Shown here one piece after another: positions 1 through 6,249 of a stretch of DNA of 16,311 nucleotides (positions are counted from its first letter, which is position 1; each line of letters begins with the position of its first letter). The notes below the pieces were generated by a model. The model ran no database searches. It was not told where the DNA came from and saw only the letters and a program-made list of their open reading frames with translations. This DNA is from Comamonadaceae bacterium (GTDB taxonomy: Bacteria > Pseudomonadota > Gammaproteobacteria > Burkholderiales > Burkholderiaceae_C). A program made the position numbers and the translations under genes. Location: positions 1-16,311 of the forward strand of contig CANGZO010000019.1 of NCBI GenBank assembly GCA_947458305.1. Direction: 5' to 3'.

Positions 1-35
1 ATTGTCACGCCAGCTTTACGCGATTGGAAAATTGA

Positions 36-251
36 ATGCCCAAACCCTCTGGTTTTAAGGGAAACAAACAGGATTTGCCGCAAAAACCCTGTGTGGTTTG
101 CGGCCGCGCCATGAGCTGGCGCAAAAGCTGGGCCAAAAACTGGGACCACGTGCTGTACTGCAGCGACCGTTGCCGGGCCGACAAACCCAAGTCAACCAAC
201 GCGAGCCCCGCCCAAGCCACGCCCATACCGGGCAAGAAAGCCTCCGCATGA
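36..251 (+). CDS. DUF2256 family small zinc-ribbon-like protein
   Basis: This is a 71-residue protein with four cysteines arranged as a zinc-ribbon-like pair: C19-x2-C22 and C42-x3-C46, with a Trp-rich stretch between them (W28, W32, W36). That pattern and the length fit the DUF2256 family, whose biochemical role is unknown. The tail after residue 50 is Lys/Ser/Pro/Ala-rich and probably disordered. The ATG at 36 is preceded by a modest GGA at about -10. The stop codon overlaps the start of the photolyase gene in an ATGA (248-251), so the two are probably translationally coupled. From memory, DUF2256 genes often sit beside photolyase/cryptochrome-related genes, which suggests a role tied to that flavoprotein. 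The link is an inference. Confidence 0.85.
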   Translation: MPKPSGFKGNKQDLPQKPCVVCGRAMSWRKSWAKNWDHVLYCSDRCRADKPKSTNASPAQATPIPGKKASA

Positions 252-1786
252 CACGTCACCTGATCTTGGTTTTGGGCGACCAGCTCGGTTGGGACAACCC
301 GGCCTTGAGCGACTTTGACCCCGCCCAAGACCGCTTGTTGATGATCGAAGCGGACAGCGAAGCCGATGAAGTCTGGAACCACAAAGCGCGGATTGCCATT
401 TTTCTGTCGGGGATGCGGCACTTTGCCAACGAAGCGCACCGTCGCCGCTGGCCTTTTATATATATGAAGCTGGACGACGCCAAGCTGCCCCCGGACTTTG
501 CTGGCCGCTTGGCCCAAGCGCTGCAAGAGCACAGGCCCAAAGCCTTGGTGGTGATGGAGGCGGGGGCTTGGCGCATGGAAAAGCTCATCTCAGACGCCGC
601 AGCGCAGGCCCAAGTGCTGTTGCGCTGGGTGGGTGACACGCACTTTTTGTGCAGCCGCTCAGAATTTGCCAAATGGGCAGGCGAGAAAAAAGAGCTGCGC
701 ATGGAGTTCTTTTACCGCGAGATGCGCAAACGCCATGGCATTTTGATGGAAGGGAAAGAGCCGATCGGCGGCCAATGGAACTTTGATGCCGACAACCGAA
801 AAGGTTTTGGTGCCAAAGGCCCGGGCACCGTACCGCCGCCCGCCCGCTTTGCGCCCGACCGCGTCACGCAAGACGTGATCGACCTGGTCAACACACGCTT
901 TGCCCAGCATCCCGGCACGCTGGACCATTTCGCTTGGGCCTTGACCCGCGAAGACGCCCTGGTGGCGCTGCAGCATTTCATTGACCAGCGCCTCGAAAAC
1001 TTTGGCGCGTGGCAAGACGCCATGTGGACCACGCTGCCTTTTGGCTGGCACGCGCTGGTGGGCAGCAGCCTCAATTTGCATTTGCTCCACCCGCGCGAGG
1101 TGATCGCGGCGGCCGAGCAGGCCTATCATCAGCGCGGTTTGCCACTGGCCAGCGTGGAGGGCTTCATTCGCCAGGTGCTGGGCTGGCGTGAGTTCATTCG
1201 AGGGGTGTACTGGCTGGACATGCCGCACATGGCCGAAGCCAACCACTACGGCCACACCCGCGATTTGCCCCATTGGTATTGGACGGGCGAGACCCACATG
1301 GCCTGCATGCAAGCCACCATTGGCCAAAGCCTGCAACACGGCTATGCGCACCACATTCAGCGGCTTATGGTCACTGGGCAGTTTGCGGTGCTGGCGGGCT
1401 TGGCACCGCAGCAGGTGAGTGCTTGGTACCGCGCCATGTACGTGGATGCGGTGGAGTGGGTGGAAACGCCCAACACTTTAGGCATGGCTTTGCACGCCAA
1501 CGGCGGGCGCTTCACCAGCAAGCCCTATGTGGCCAGCGGCCAGTACGTGAGCCGCATGAGCAACTATTGCAAAGGCTGTCGCTACCAGCCCGAAGTGCGC
1601 ACCGGTCCGAGCGCCTGCCCCATGACCACGCTGTACTGGGACTTTTTGATTCGCCACGAAAAAGACTTTGCGGGCAACCCGCGCATCGCGCTCATGGTCA
1701 AACACGTGGGCAAGATGAGCGAAGACGACAAGGTGCAAATTCGGCAACAGGCCGATGCCACCCGTGAAGGCCTGGACGGCGTGTGA
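248..1786 (+). CDS. phrB: Iron-sulfur photolyase/cryptochrome (PhrB/CryB class, DPRP family)
   Basis: A 512-residue flavoprotein of the deoxyribodipyrimidine photolyase-related family, which uses FAD and light to repair UV lesions ((6-4) photoproducts in Agrobacterium PhrB) or to signal. The N-terminal part, beginning MTRHLILVLGDQL, is the Rossmann-like antenna domain. The C-terminal half is the helical FAD domain. Four cysteines at 353, 441, 444 and 457 (CKGC plus two single Cys) match the four [4Fe-4S] ligands I recall for PhrB (350, 438, 441, 454) with a constant offset of three. The His pair 368-369 likewise falls on PhrB His365-366. The start at 248 was chosen because it overlaps the DUF2256 stop and opens the conserved domain; an upstream in-frame extension from 98 is antifamily and overlaps DUF2256. 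Its stop lies 3 bp from the stop of convergent tgt. Repair versus signalling cannot be decided from sequence. Confidence 0.9.
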   Translation: MTRHLILVLGDQLGWDNPALSDFDPAQDRLLMIEADSEADEVWNHKARIAIFLSGMRHFANEAHRRRWPFIYMKLDDAKLPPDFAGRLAQALQEHRPKALVVMEAGAWRMEKLISDAAAQAQVLLRWVGDTHFLCSRSEFAKWAGEKKELRMEFFYREMRKRHGILMEGKEPIGGQWNFDADNRKGFGAKGPGTVPPPARFAPDRVTQDVIDLVNTRFAQHPGTLDHFAWALTREDALVALQHFIDQRLENFGAWQDAMWTTLPFGWHALVGSSLNLHLLHPREVIAAAEQAYHQRGLPLASVEGFIRQVLGWREFIRGVYWLDMPHMAEANHYGHTRDLPHWYWTGETHMACMQATIGQSLQHGYAHHIQRLMVTGQFAVLAGLAPQQVSAWYRAMYVDAVEWVETPNTLGMALHANGGRFTSKPYVASGQYVSRMSNYCKGCRYQPEVRTGPSACPMTTLYWDFLIRHEKDFAGNPRIALMVKHVGKMSEDDKVQIRQQADATREGLDGV

Positions 1787-1789
1787 AGC

Positions 1790-2962
1790 TCAGACCCCGC
1801 GCGCCCGATTGCTCTTGAACTGCGCCCGGAATGGCGAGAACTGACCCGTTTCAAGCGAAGCACGCACTTCGCTCATCAGGTTCAGGTAGTAGTGCAGGTT
1901 GTGGATGGTGGTCAGCATGGGGCCGAGCATTTCGCCGCAGCGGTCCAGGTGGTGCATGTAAGCGCGGCTGAAACCGTCTCGGCCACCGTTGTCCCACGAC
2001 ACGCCGGAGGTGCCGGCACAGGCGTGGCAGGTGCAGCTGGTGTCCAGCGGTTGTGGGTCGTTTTTGTGGCGGGCGTTGCGCAGCTTCAGGTCGCCAAAGC
2101 GGGTGAACACCGTGCCGTTGCGGGCGTTGCGGGTGGGCATCACGCAGTCGAACATGTCCACGCCATCGGCCACGCCCTGCACCAAATCCTCGGGCGTGCC
2201 CACGCCCATCAGGTAGCGCGGTTTGTTCGCGGGCAGGCGGTGGGGCGTGTGCGCCATGATTTGCAGCATCAGGTCTTTGGGCTCGCCCACGCTCACGCCG
2301 CCAATCGCGTAGCCGGGGAAGTCCATCTCCACCAGCGCATCCAGCGATTCCTGGCGCAGGTTTTCAAACATGCCGCCTTGCACGATGCCAAACAGCGCGT
2401 TGGGGTTTTCCAGGCGAGAAAATTCGTCCTTGCTGCGCACAGCCCAACGGCGGCTCATTTCCATCGATTTGCGGGCTTCTGCTTCGGTGGTGAGGTGCCC
2501 CTTGGTCTCGTAAGGCGTGCACTCGTCGAGCTGCATCACGATGTCCGAGTTCAGGATGGTCTGGATCTGCATGCTCACTTCGGGCGACATGAACAGCTTG
2601 TCACCGTTCACGGGGCTGGCAAAGGTCACGCCTTCTTCGGTGATCTTGCGCATGTCGCCCAACGACCAGACCTGAAACCCGCCCGAGTCGGTCAGGATGG
2701 GTTTGTCCCACTTCTCGAACTGGTGCAGGCCGCCAAAGCCTTTCATGATGTCCAACCCCGGGCGCATCCACAGATGGAAGGTGTTGCCCAAAATGATCTG
2801 CGCGCCCATCTCGTGCAGGCTGCGCGGCATCACGCCTTTGACGGTGCCATAGGTCCCCACGGGCATGAAGATGGGCGTTTGCACCACACCATGGTTCAGA
2901 GTCAGCGTGCCGCGCCGGGCATGGCTGGAGGAGTCGGTTTTGAGCAGGTCGAATTGGAGCAT
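1790..2962 (-). CDS. tgt: tRNA-guanine transglycosylase (queuosine biosynthesis)
   Basis: TGT exchanges guanine-34 of tRNAs with GUN anticodons for preQ1, the committed step of queuosine formation, in the cytosol. The 390-residue protein has the family landmarks: LTDSGGFQ with D92, DECTPY around 147, FGIVQGG near 191-197, YLMGVG 250-255, and MFDCVMPTRNARNG with the nucleophilic D272. The zinc ligands are C310, C312, C315 and H354 (TIHN). The spacing from the last Cys to His is 38 residues, compared with about 25 in the Escherichia coli enzyme. A roughly 13-residue insert (AGTSGVSWDNGGR) lies in that loop. The start at 2962 gives MLQFDLL, a normal TGT N terminus, although no strong ribosome binding site is visible. 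The partner gene queA lies about 3.3 kb away on the same strand, with unrelated genes between. Confidence 0.97.
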   Translation of the reverse strand: MLQFDLLKTDSSSHARRGTLTLNHGVVQTPIFMPVGTYGTVKGVMPRSLHEMGAQIILGNTFHLWMRPGLDIMKGFGGLHQFEKWDKPILTDSGGFQVWSLGDMRKITEEGVTFASPVNGDKLFMSPEVSMQIQTILNSDIVMQLDECTPYETKGHLTTEAEARKSMEMSRRWAVRSKDEFSRLENPNALFGIVQGGMFENLRQESLDALVEMDFPGYAIGGVSVGEPKDLMLQIMAHTPHRLPANKPRYLMGVGTPEDLVQGVADGVDMFDCVMPTRNARNGTVFTRFGDLKLRNARHKNDPQPLDTSCTCHACAGTSGVSWDNGGRDGFSRAYMHHLDRCGEMLGPMLTTIHNLHYYLNLMSEVRASLETGQFSPFRAQFKSNRARGV

Positions 2963-2979
2963 GAAAGGCCTAAAGCTGA

Positions 2980-3046
2980 GGCCTGAATTGTAGGAGCTGA
3001 CCCTGTGCGCAATTCTTCAAAAATTCAGGCCATGAATTCAGGCCAT
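2980..3046. repeat. Inverted and tandem repeats between the LysR gene and tgt
   Basis: GGCCTGAATT at 2980-2989 is the exact reverse complement of AATTCAGGCC, which occurs twice, at 3022-3031 and 3035-3044. The two copies belong to a 13-bp tandem duplication (3022-3034 and 3035-3046), and the LysR stop codon (3038-3040) sits inside the second copy. One arm could therefore pair with either of two partners to form a 10-bp stem. On the minus strand a TACAAT-like -10 for tgt (2987-2992) overlaps the single arm, but no good -35 is seen at the right spacing. There is no T-run, so this is not a classical intrinsic terminator. Confidence 0.6.
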
Positions 3047-3985
3047 TTGTTCTGCGCTGGTTTTGCTGCCATCGCCAAAGCATTGGGCCACCAGCTCTCG
3101 TAACCACTGGTGCCCCGGGTCTTTGTGCAGGCGGGCGTGCCAGAACTGGTGGATGGCGCTGCCGTCTACTGCCAAGGGCAGTGTGCGGGTAGCGAGGGCA
3201 AACGGGCGAGTCACGCGCTGGGCAAAGCGCTCGGGCACGGTGGCGATCAGGTCCGAGTGGCCCAGCACATCGCCTAAAGCCACGTAGTGCGGCACCGTGA
3301 GGCGTATGCGGCGCTGTAAGCCCTGCCTTTCCAGGGCTTCGCTCAGGGCGCCATCCACCCGCCCGTGCCCTGTGCCCGCTGCGATCACGCGCACATGGTC
3401 GGCGGCTGCAAAGTCGGCCAGCGTCAATTCGGGTGCACGGGCCATGGGGTGGCCTTCGCGCATCAGGCAGACATAGGGCTGGCGAAACAGCGATTGCTGG
3501 AAAAAGCCCGCTTGCAACTGCGGCAGCAGGCCCAGCGCCAGGTCGGTGCGGCCCGTGGCCATGTCCTCTCCCAGACTGTCGCTGGTCACAGCCACCACGT
3601 TCAGCGTGACGCCTGGGGCTGCTTGGGCCAGCGCATCCATCAGCACTGGCAGGAAATACATCTCGCCCACATCGGTCATGGCCAGGGTGAAACGCCGCGC
3701 GCTGTTGGCCGGGTCAAAAGAGGCACGCACCTGCAGCGCTTGCTGCAGACCGTCGAGCGCTGCCGCCACAGGTTCGGCCAGCTGCAAGGCATAGGGCGTG
3801 GGCACCATGCCGCCTTGGGTGCGCAAAAAGAGGGGGTCGTCCAAGCTGGTGCGCAGACGGCCCAAGGCGCTGCTGACGGCGGGCTGGCTCATGCCCAGCG
3901 CCGAGGCCACTGCCGAGACGCGTTTTTCGCGCAGCAGGTGATGGAACACCAGCAGCAGGTTCAGGTCGAGGCGGGCGAGTTCCAT
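3038..3985 (-). CDS. LysR-family regulator, probable activator of the oxygenase operon
   Basis: A 315-residue LysR-type transcriptional regulator. The N terminus (MELARLDLNLLLVFHHLL) and the helix-turn-helix at about residues 20-44 (ALGMSQPAVSSALGRLR) are typical of the NahR/NagR/NodD branch, which begins with a dLNLL motif. The rest is the substrate-binding-like effector domain, beginning near residue 95. It is divergent from the Rieske oxygenase operon across a 190-bp gap, the usual arrangement for a LysR activator and its target. Salicylate or a related aromatic acid is the likely effector, given the oxygenase type and the NagR precedent. This is inference. The stop codon lies inside a 13-bp tandem repeat upstream of tgt. 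The start at 3985 matches the family N terminus, but no clear ribosome binding site precedes it. Confidence 0.9.
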   Translation of the reverse strand: MELARLDLNLLLVFHHLLREKRVSAVASALGMSQPAVSSALGRLRTSLDDPLFLRTQGGMVPTPYALQLAEPVAAALDGLQQALQVRASFDPANSARRFTLAMTDVGEMYFLPVLMDALAQAAPGVTLNVVAVTSDSLGEDMATGRTDLALGLLPQLQAGFFQQSLFRQPYVCLMREGHPMARAPELTLADFAAADHVRVIAAGTGHGRVDGALSEALERQGLQRRIRLTVPHYVALGDVLGHSDLIATVPERFAQRVTRPFALATRTLPLAVDGSAIHQFWHARLHKDPGHQWLRELVAQCFGDGSKTSAEQMA

Positions 3986-3997
3986 GGTGGGTTGTAT

Positions 3998-4061
3998 TTG
4001 AAATTCGAATAATGATTATCTTTGAATTTCGATTTACGGAATTCGATGGGTTAAGCATGAT
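3998..4061. promoter_or_regulatory. Divergent LysR/oxygenase promoter with dyad and repeated GAAwTTCGA motifs
   Basis: GAAATTC (4000-4006) and GAATTTC (4024-4030) form an exact inverted repeat around a shorter palindrome, ATAATGATTAT (4009-4019). The motif GAAwTTCGA also recurs in direct orientation at 4000, 4024 and 4039. A plus-strand promoter TTTACG (4033-4038), 17 bp, CATGAT (4056-4061) would place the dyad at roughly -68 to -38, the position expected for a LysR activation site. On the minus strand GATAAT (4015-4020) is a plausible -10 for the LysR gene, inside the dyad, which would permit autorepression. Promoter matches are moderate (4/6 per hexamer) and no transcript start is known. 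Confidence 0.5.
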
Positions 4062-4074
4062 GCCCGTCAAGTCT

Positions 4075-4150
4075 TGTAGGTCGGTGGCTTTAGCCCCGAC
4101 ATTGACGTCTCCCGAAAACGCCAGCGTCGGACCTGAAGGTCCGACCTGCA
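4075..4150. repeat. 76-bp palindromic repeat element (REP/MITE-like) with two hairpins
   Basis: The ends TGTAGGTCGG (4075-4084) and CCGACCTGCA (4141-4150) are inverted repeats with one mismatch. Inside are two hairpins: 4080-4100, a GTCGG/CCGAC stem continued after one bulged T, and 4126-4145, a perfect 8-bp stem (GTCGGACC with GGTCCGAC) closed by TGAA. The form resembles dispersed GTCGG/CCGAC palindromes I recall from proteobacterial intergenic regions. It lies in the 5' untranslated region of the oxygenase operon, ending 25 bp before the start codon. No T-run follows, so termination is unlikely, but it could affect mRNA stability. No second copy was seen in this window. Confidence 0.6.
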
Positions 4151-4175
4151 AAACCCCAAACAGAAAGAGACCCGC

Positions 4176-5441
4176 ATGAATGAACACCCCATCCACTGGG
4201 AAACGGAAGGCACCAGCCGCGTCCCGTTTGCCGTGTACACCGACGAAGACCGGCACAAAAAGGAGCTGGAGCGCTTCTTCTACAAAAGCCATTGGAGTTA
4301 TGTGGGCCTGGAGGCTGAGGTGCCGAACCCCGGGGACTTCAAGCGCACGGTGGTGGGCGAGCGCTCGGTCATCATGACGCGTGCCACCGACGGGCAAATC
4401 CATGTGGTCGAGAACGTCTGCGCCCACCGGGGCATGCAGTTTTGCCGCGAGCGCCACGGCAACAAAAAAGAGTTTGTCTGCCCCTACCACCAATGGAGCT
4501 ACACGCTGCAAGGCGATTTGCAGGGCGTGCCGTTTCGGCGCGGTGTGCGGCAAGACGGCAAGGTCAATGGCGGCATGCCCGCCGACTTTGACCCCAAAGA
4601 CCACGGCCTGACAGCCCTGAAAGTGGCCACACGCGGCGGCGTGGTGTTCGCGTCGTTTGACCATGGCGTGGAGTCGCTTGAAGACTTCATGGGCCCGACC
4701 ATCCTCAAGTACTTTGACCGCCTGTTCAACGGCCGCAAGCTGGTGGTGTTGGGCTACAACCGCCAGCGCATTCCGGGCAACTGGAAGCTGATGCAGGAAA
4801 ACATCAAAGACCCCTACCACCCCGGTCTGCTGCACACCTGGTTTGTGACCTTTGGCCTTTGGCGTGCCGACAACAAGAGCGAGCTGCGCATGGACGCCCA
4901 CCACCGCCACGCCGCCATGATCTCGACCCGGGGCAGCGCAGGCCAGGCCACGGGGCAGGCGTCGCAGGTCACGCAGGTCAGTAGCTTCAAAGAGAGCATG
5001 CAGCTGCATGACGCCAGTTTTCTGGACATCGTGCCAGAGGGCTGGTGGCAGATGGAAGACCAGATGCCCACGGCGGTGATGATGACGCTGTTCCCCAGCG
5101 TGATTTTTCAGCAGCAGGTCAACAGCGTGTCCACCCGACACATCCAGCCCGACGGGCATGGCGCGTTTGACTTTGTGTGGACGCATTTCGGCTTTGAAGA
5201 CGACACCCCCGAGATGACCGAGCGCCGCCTGCGCCAGTCCAACCTGTTTGGCCCAGCCGGCTTTGTGAGCGCGGACGATGGCGAAGTGATCGAGTTCTCG
5301 CAGCAAGCCTTCGAGACCAAACCTGAGCACCGCATGCTGGTGGAACTGGGCGGGCGCGATGTGGGCGAGACCGACCACATGGTGACCGAAACGCTGATTC
5401 GGGGCATGTACGAATACTGGCGCAAAGTGATGGAGGCATGA
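4176..5441 (+). CDS. nagG: Rieske ring-hydroxylating oxygenase alpha subunit, NagG-like (salicylate 5-hydroxylase)
   Basis: Catalytic large subunit of a Rieske non-heme iron oxygenase, 421 residues. The Rieske [2Fe-2S] site is C82-x-H84-x17-C102-x2-H105. The mononuclear iron site is in NIKDPYHPGLLH: bridging D212, ligands H215 and H220, and the third ligand in FGPAGFVSADD (D367 or D368). The whole sequence closely follows my memory of NagG, the large subunit of salicylate 5-hydroxylase, which converts salicylate to gentisate. Anthranilate dioxygenase (AndAc type) is the nearest alternative. The ATG at 4176 follows a weak AAGAG site. Beta subunit and ferredoxin genes follow at once, forming an operon. 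The operon holds no reductase and no gentisate dioxygenase. A palindromic repeat occupies its leader. Confidence 0.9.
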   Translation: MNEHPIHWETEGTSRVPFAVYTDEDRHKKELERFFYKSHWSYVGLEAEVPNPGDFKRTVVGERSVIMTRATDGQIHVVENVCAHRGMQFCRERHGNKKEFVCPYHQWSYTLQGDLQGVPFRRGVRQDGKVNGGMPADFDPKDHGLTALKVATRGGVVFASFDHGVESLEDFMGPTILKYFDRLFNGRKLVVLGYNRQRIPGNWKLMQENIKDPYHPGLLHTWFVTFGLWRADNKSELRMDAHHRHAAMISTRGSAGQATGQASQVTQVSSFKESMQLHDASFLDIVPEGWWQMEDQMPTAVMMTLFPSVIFQQQVNSVSTRHIQPDGHGAFDFVWTHFGFEDDTPEMTERRLRQSNLFGPAGFVSADDGEVIEFSQQAFETKPEHRMLVELGGRDVGETDHMVTETLIRGMYEYWRKVMEA

Positions 5442-5446
5442 ACCCC

Positions 5447-5935
5447 ATGAGCACGATCCCCATGGTGAATTTTGAAACCCACATGGCCCTCACCCGCCTT
5501 TACGCCGATTACGCCCTGGCCGTGGACAGCGGGCAATGGGATTTGTGGCCCGAGTTTTTCACAGAGCAGTGCGTGTACAAACTCATCCCGCGTGAGAACC
5601 ACGAGCGCGGTTTTCCACTGTGCACGCTGTCGTTCAACAGCAAGGGCATGCTGAAAGACCGCGTCTACGGCATTCAGGAAACGCTGTACCACGATCCGTA
5701 TTACCAGCGGCATGTGGTGGGCGCGCCTGTGGTGCGAGGTGTGGAGGGTGAGCGCATCCATGCCGAGGCCAACTATGCGGTGTTTCGCACCAAGCTCGAC
5801 AAGGCCAGCACCGTGTTCAATGTGGGCCGCTACATCGACACCATCGTCCAGACCCCCGAGGGCCTGAAGTTCGCCGAGCGCCTGTGCGTGTACGACAGCG
5901 AAATGATCCCCAACGCCATCATTTACCCGATATGA
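5447..5935 (+). CDS. nagH: Ring-hydroxylating oxygenase beta subunit, NagH-like
   Basis: Small structural subunit that packs with the alpha subunit in the alpha3beta3 oxygenase; it carries no metal. It belongs to the NTF2/scytalone-dehydratase-like beta-subunit family, and the wording (RLYADYALAVDSGQWDLWPEFF, VYGIQETLYHDPYYQRHVVG) fits salicylate 5-hydroxylase NagH. I chose ATG 5447, giving 162 residues, because the strong GGAGG at 5432-5436 lies 10 nt upstream. An earlier in-frame ATG at 5438 overlaps the alpha stop as ATGA but has only 1 nt between GGAGG and the codon. Either start implies tight coupling with the alpha gene. The stop overlaps the ferredoxin start (ATGA at 5932-5935). Confidence 0.9.
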   Translation: MSTIPMVNFETHMALTRLYADYALAVDSGQWDLWPEFFTEQCVYKLIPRENHERGFPLCTLSFNSKGMLKDRVYGIQETLYHDPYYQRHVVGAPVVRGVEGERIHAEANYAVFRTKLDKASTVFNVGRYIDTIVQTPEGLKFAERLCVYDSEMIPNAIIYPI

Positions 5936-6249
5936 CCATGACAAACTGGATTGACGTGGCCGCCGAGGCCGATTTGTTTGAAGGCGCAGGCATCGCAGTG
6001 ACGCCCGAGGGGCAGGACATTGCCCTCTTCAAACTAGAAGACGGCGTTTACGCCATCAACAACCTGTGCACCCACGGCAACGCCAAGTTGTGCGACGGCT
6101 TTGTCGAAGGCGACCATGTGGAGTGCCCCTTTCACCAGGCCCAGTTCGGTCTGCGAGACGGCTCGGTGGCTTGTGGCCCCGCCACCGAAGCGGCTAAGAC
6201 CTGGCCTGTCAAGGTGGAGGGTGGGCGGGTGTTTCTTCAGCTGGCCTGA
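5932..6249 (+). CDS. Rieske-type [2Fe-2S] ferredoxin of the oxygenase system
   Basis: A 105-residue soluble Rieske ferredoxin that would carry electrons from a reductase to the oxygenase alpha subunit. The cluster ligands are C46-x-H48 (LCTHG) and C65-x2-H68 (ECPFHQ), in the naphthalene-dioxygenase-type ferredoxin layout (NagAb/NahAb/AndAb). The start at 5932 overlaps the beta-subunit stop by 4 bp; ATG 5938 is a second possibility, costing two residues. No ribosome binding site is visible, so translation probably depends on coupling. The last codons overlap the 3' end of convergent queA by 13 bp (6237-6249), leaving no room for a terminator between them. The matching ferredoxin reductase is absent from the window. 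Confidence 0.92.
   Translation: MTMTNWIDVAAEADLFEGAGIAVTPEGQDIALFKLEDGVYAINNLCTHGNAKLCDGFVEGDHVECPFHQAQFGLRDGSVACGPATEAAKTWPVKVEGGRVFLQLA

Noticed and set aside
98..247. N-terminal extension of the photolyase from position 98
   Set aside because: It lies wholly inside the DUF2256 gene in another frame, lacks family similarity, and the conserved domain starts at 248.
659..1354. 231-codon minus-strand open frame opposite the photolyase
   Set aside because: Antisense shadow of an intact photolyase gene, with low-complexity composition.
1892..2986. 364-codon plus-strand open frame opposite tgt
   Set aside because: It is antisense to a clear TGT coding region, reads as a His/Ala/Val-rich composition without motifs, and is expected from high-GC codon bias.
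2963..3037. preQ1 riboswitch upstream of tgt
   Set aside because: No match to the short preQ1 aptamer layout was seen; the repeats here are explained as direct and inverted copies of AATTCAGGCC. The queA leader also lacks such an aptamer.
3714..5378. 554-codon minus-strand open frame opposite the oxygenase alpha gene
   Set aside because: It spans the LysR gene end, the promoter region and the oxygenase in antisense. It has no recognisable domain, and the plus-strand NagG-like gene explains the region.
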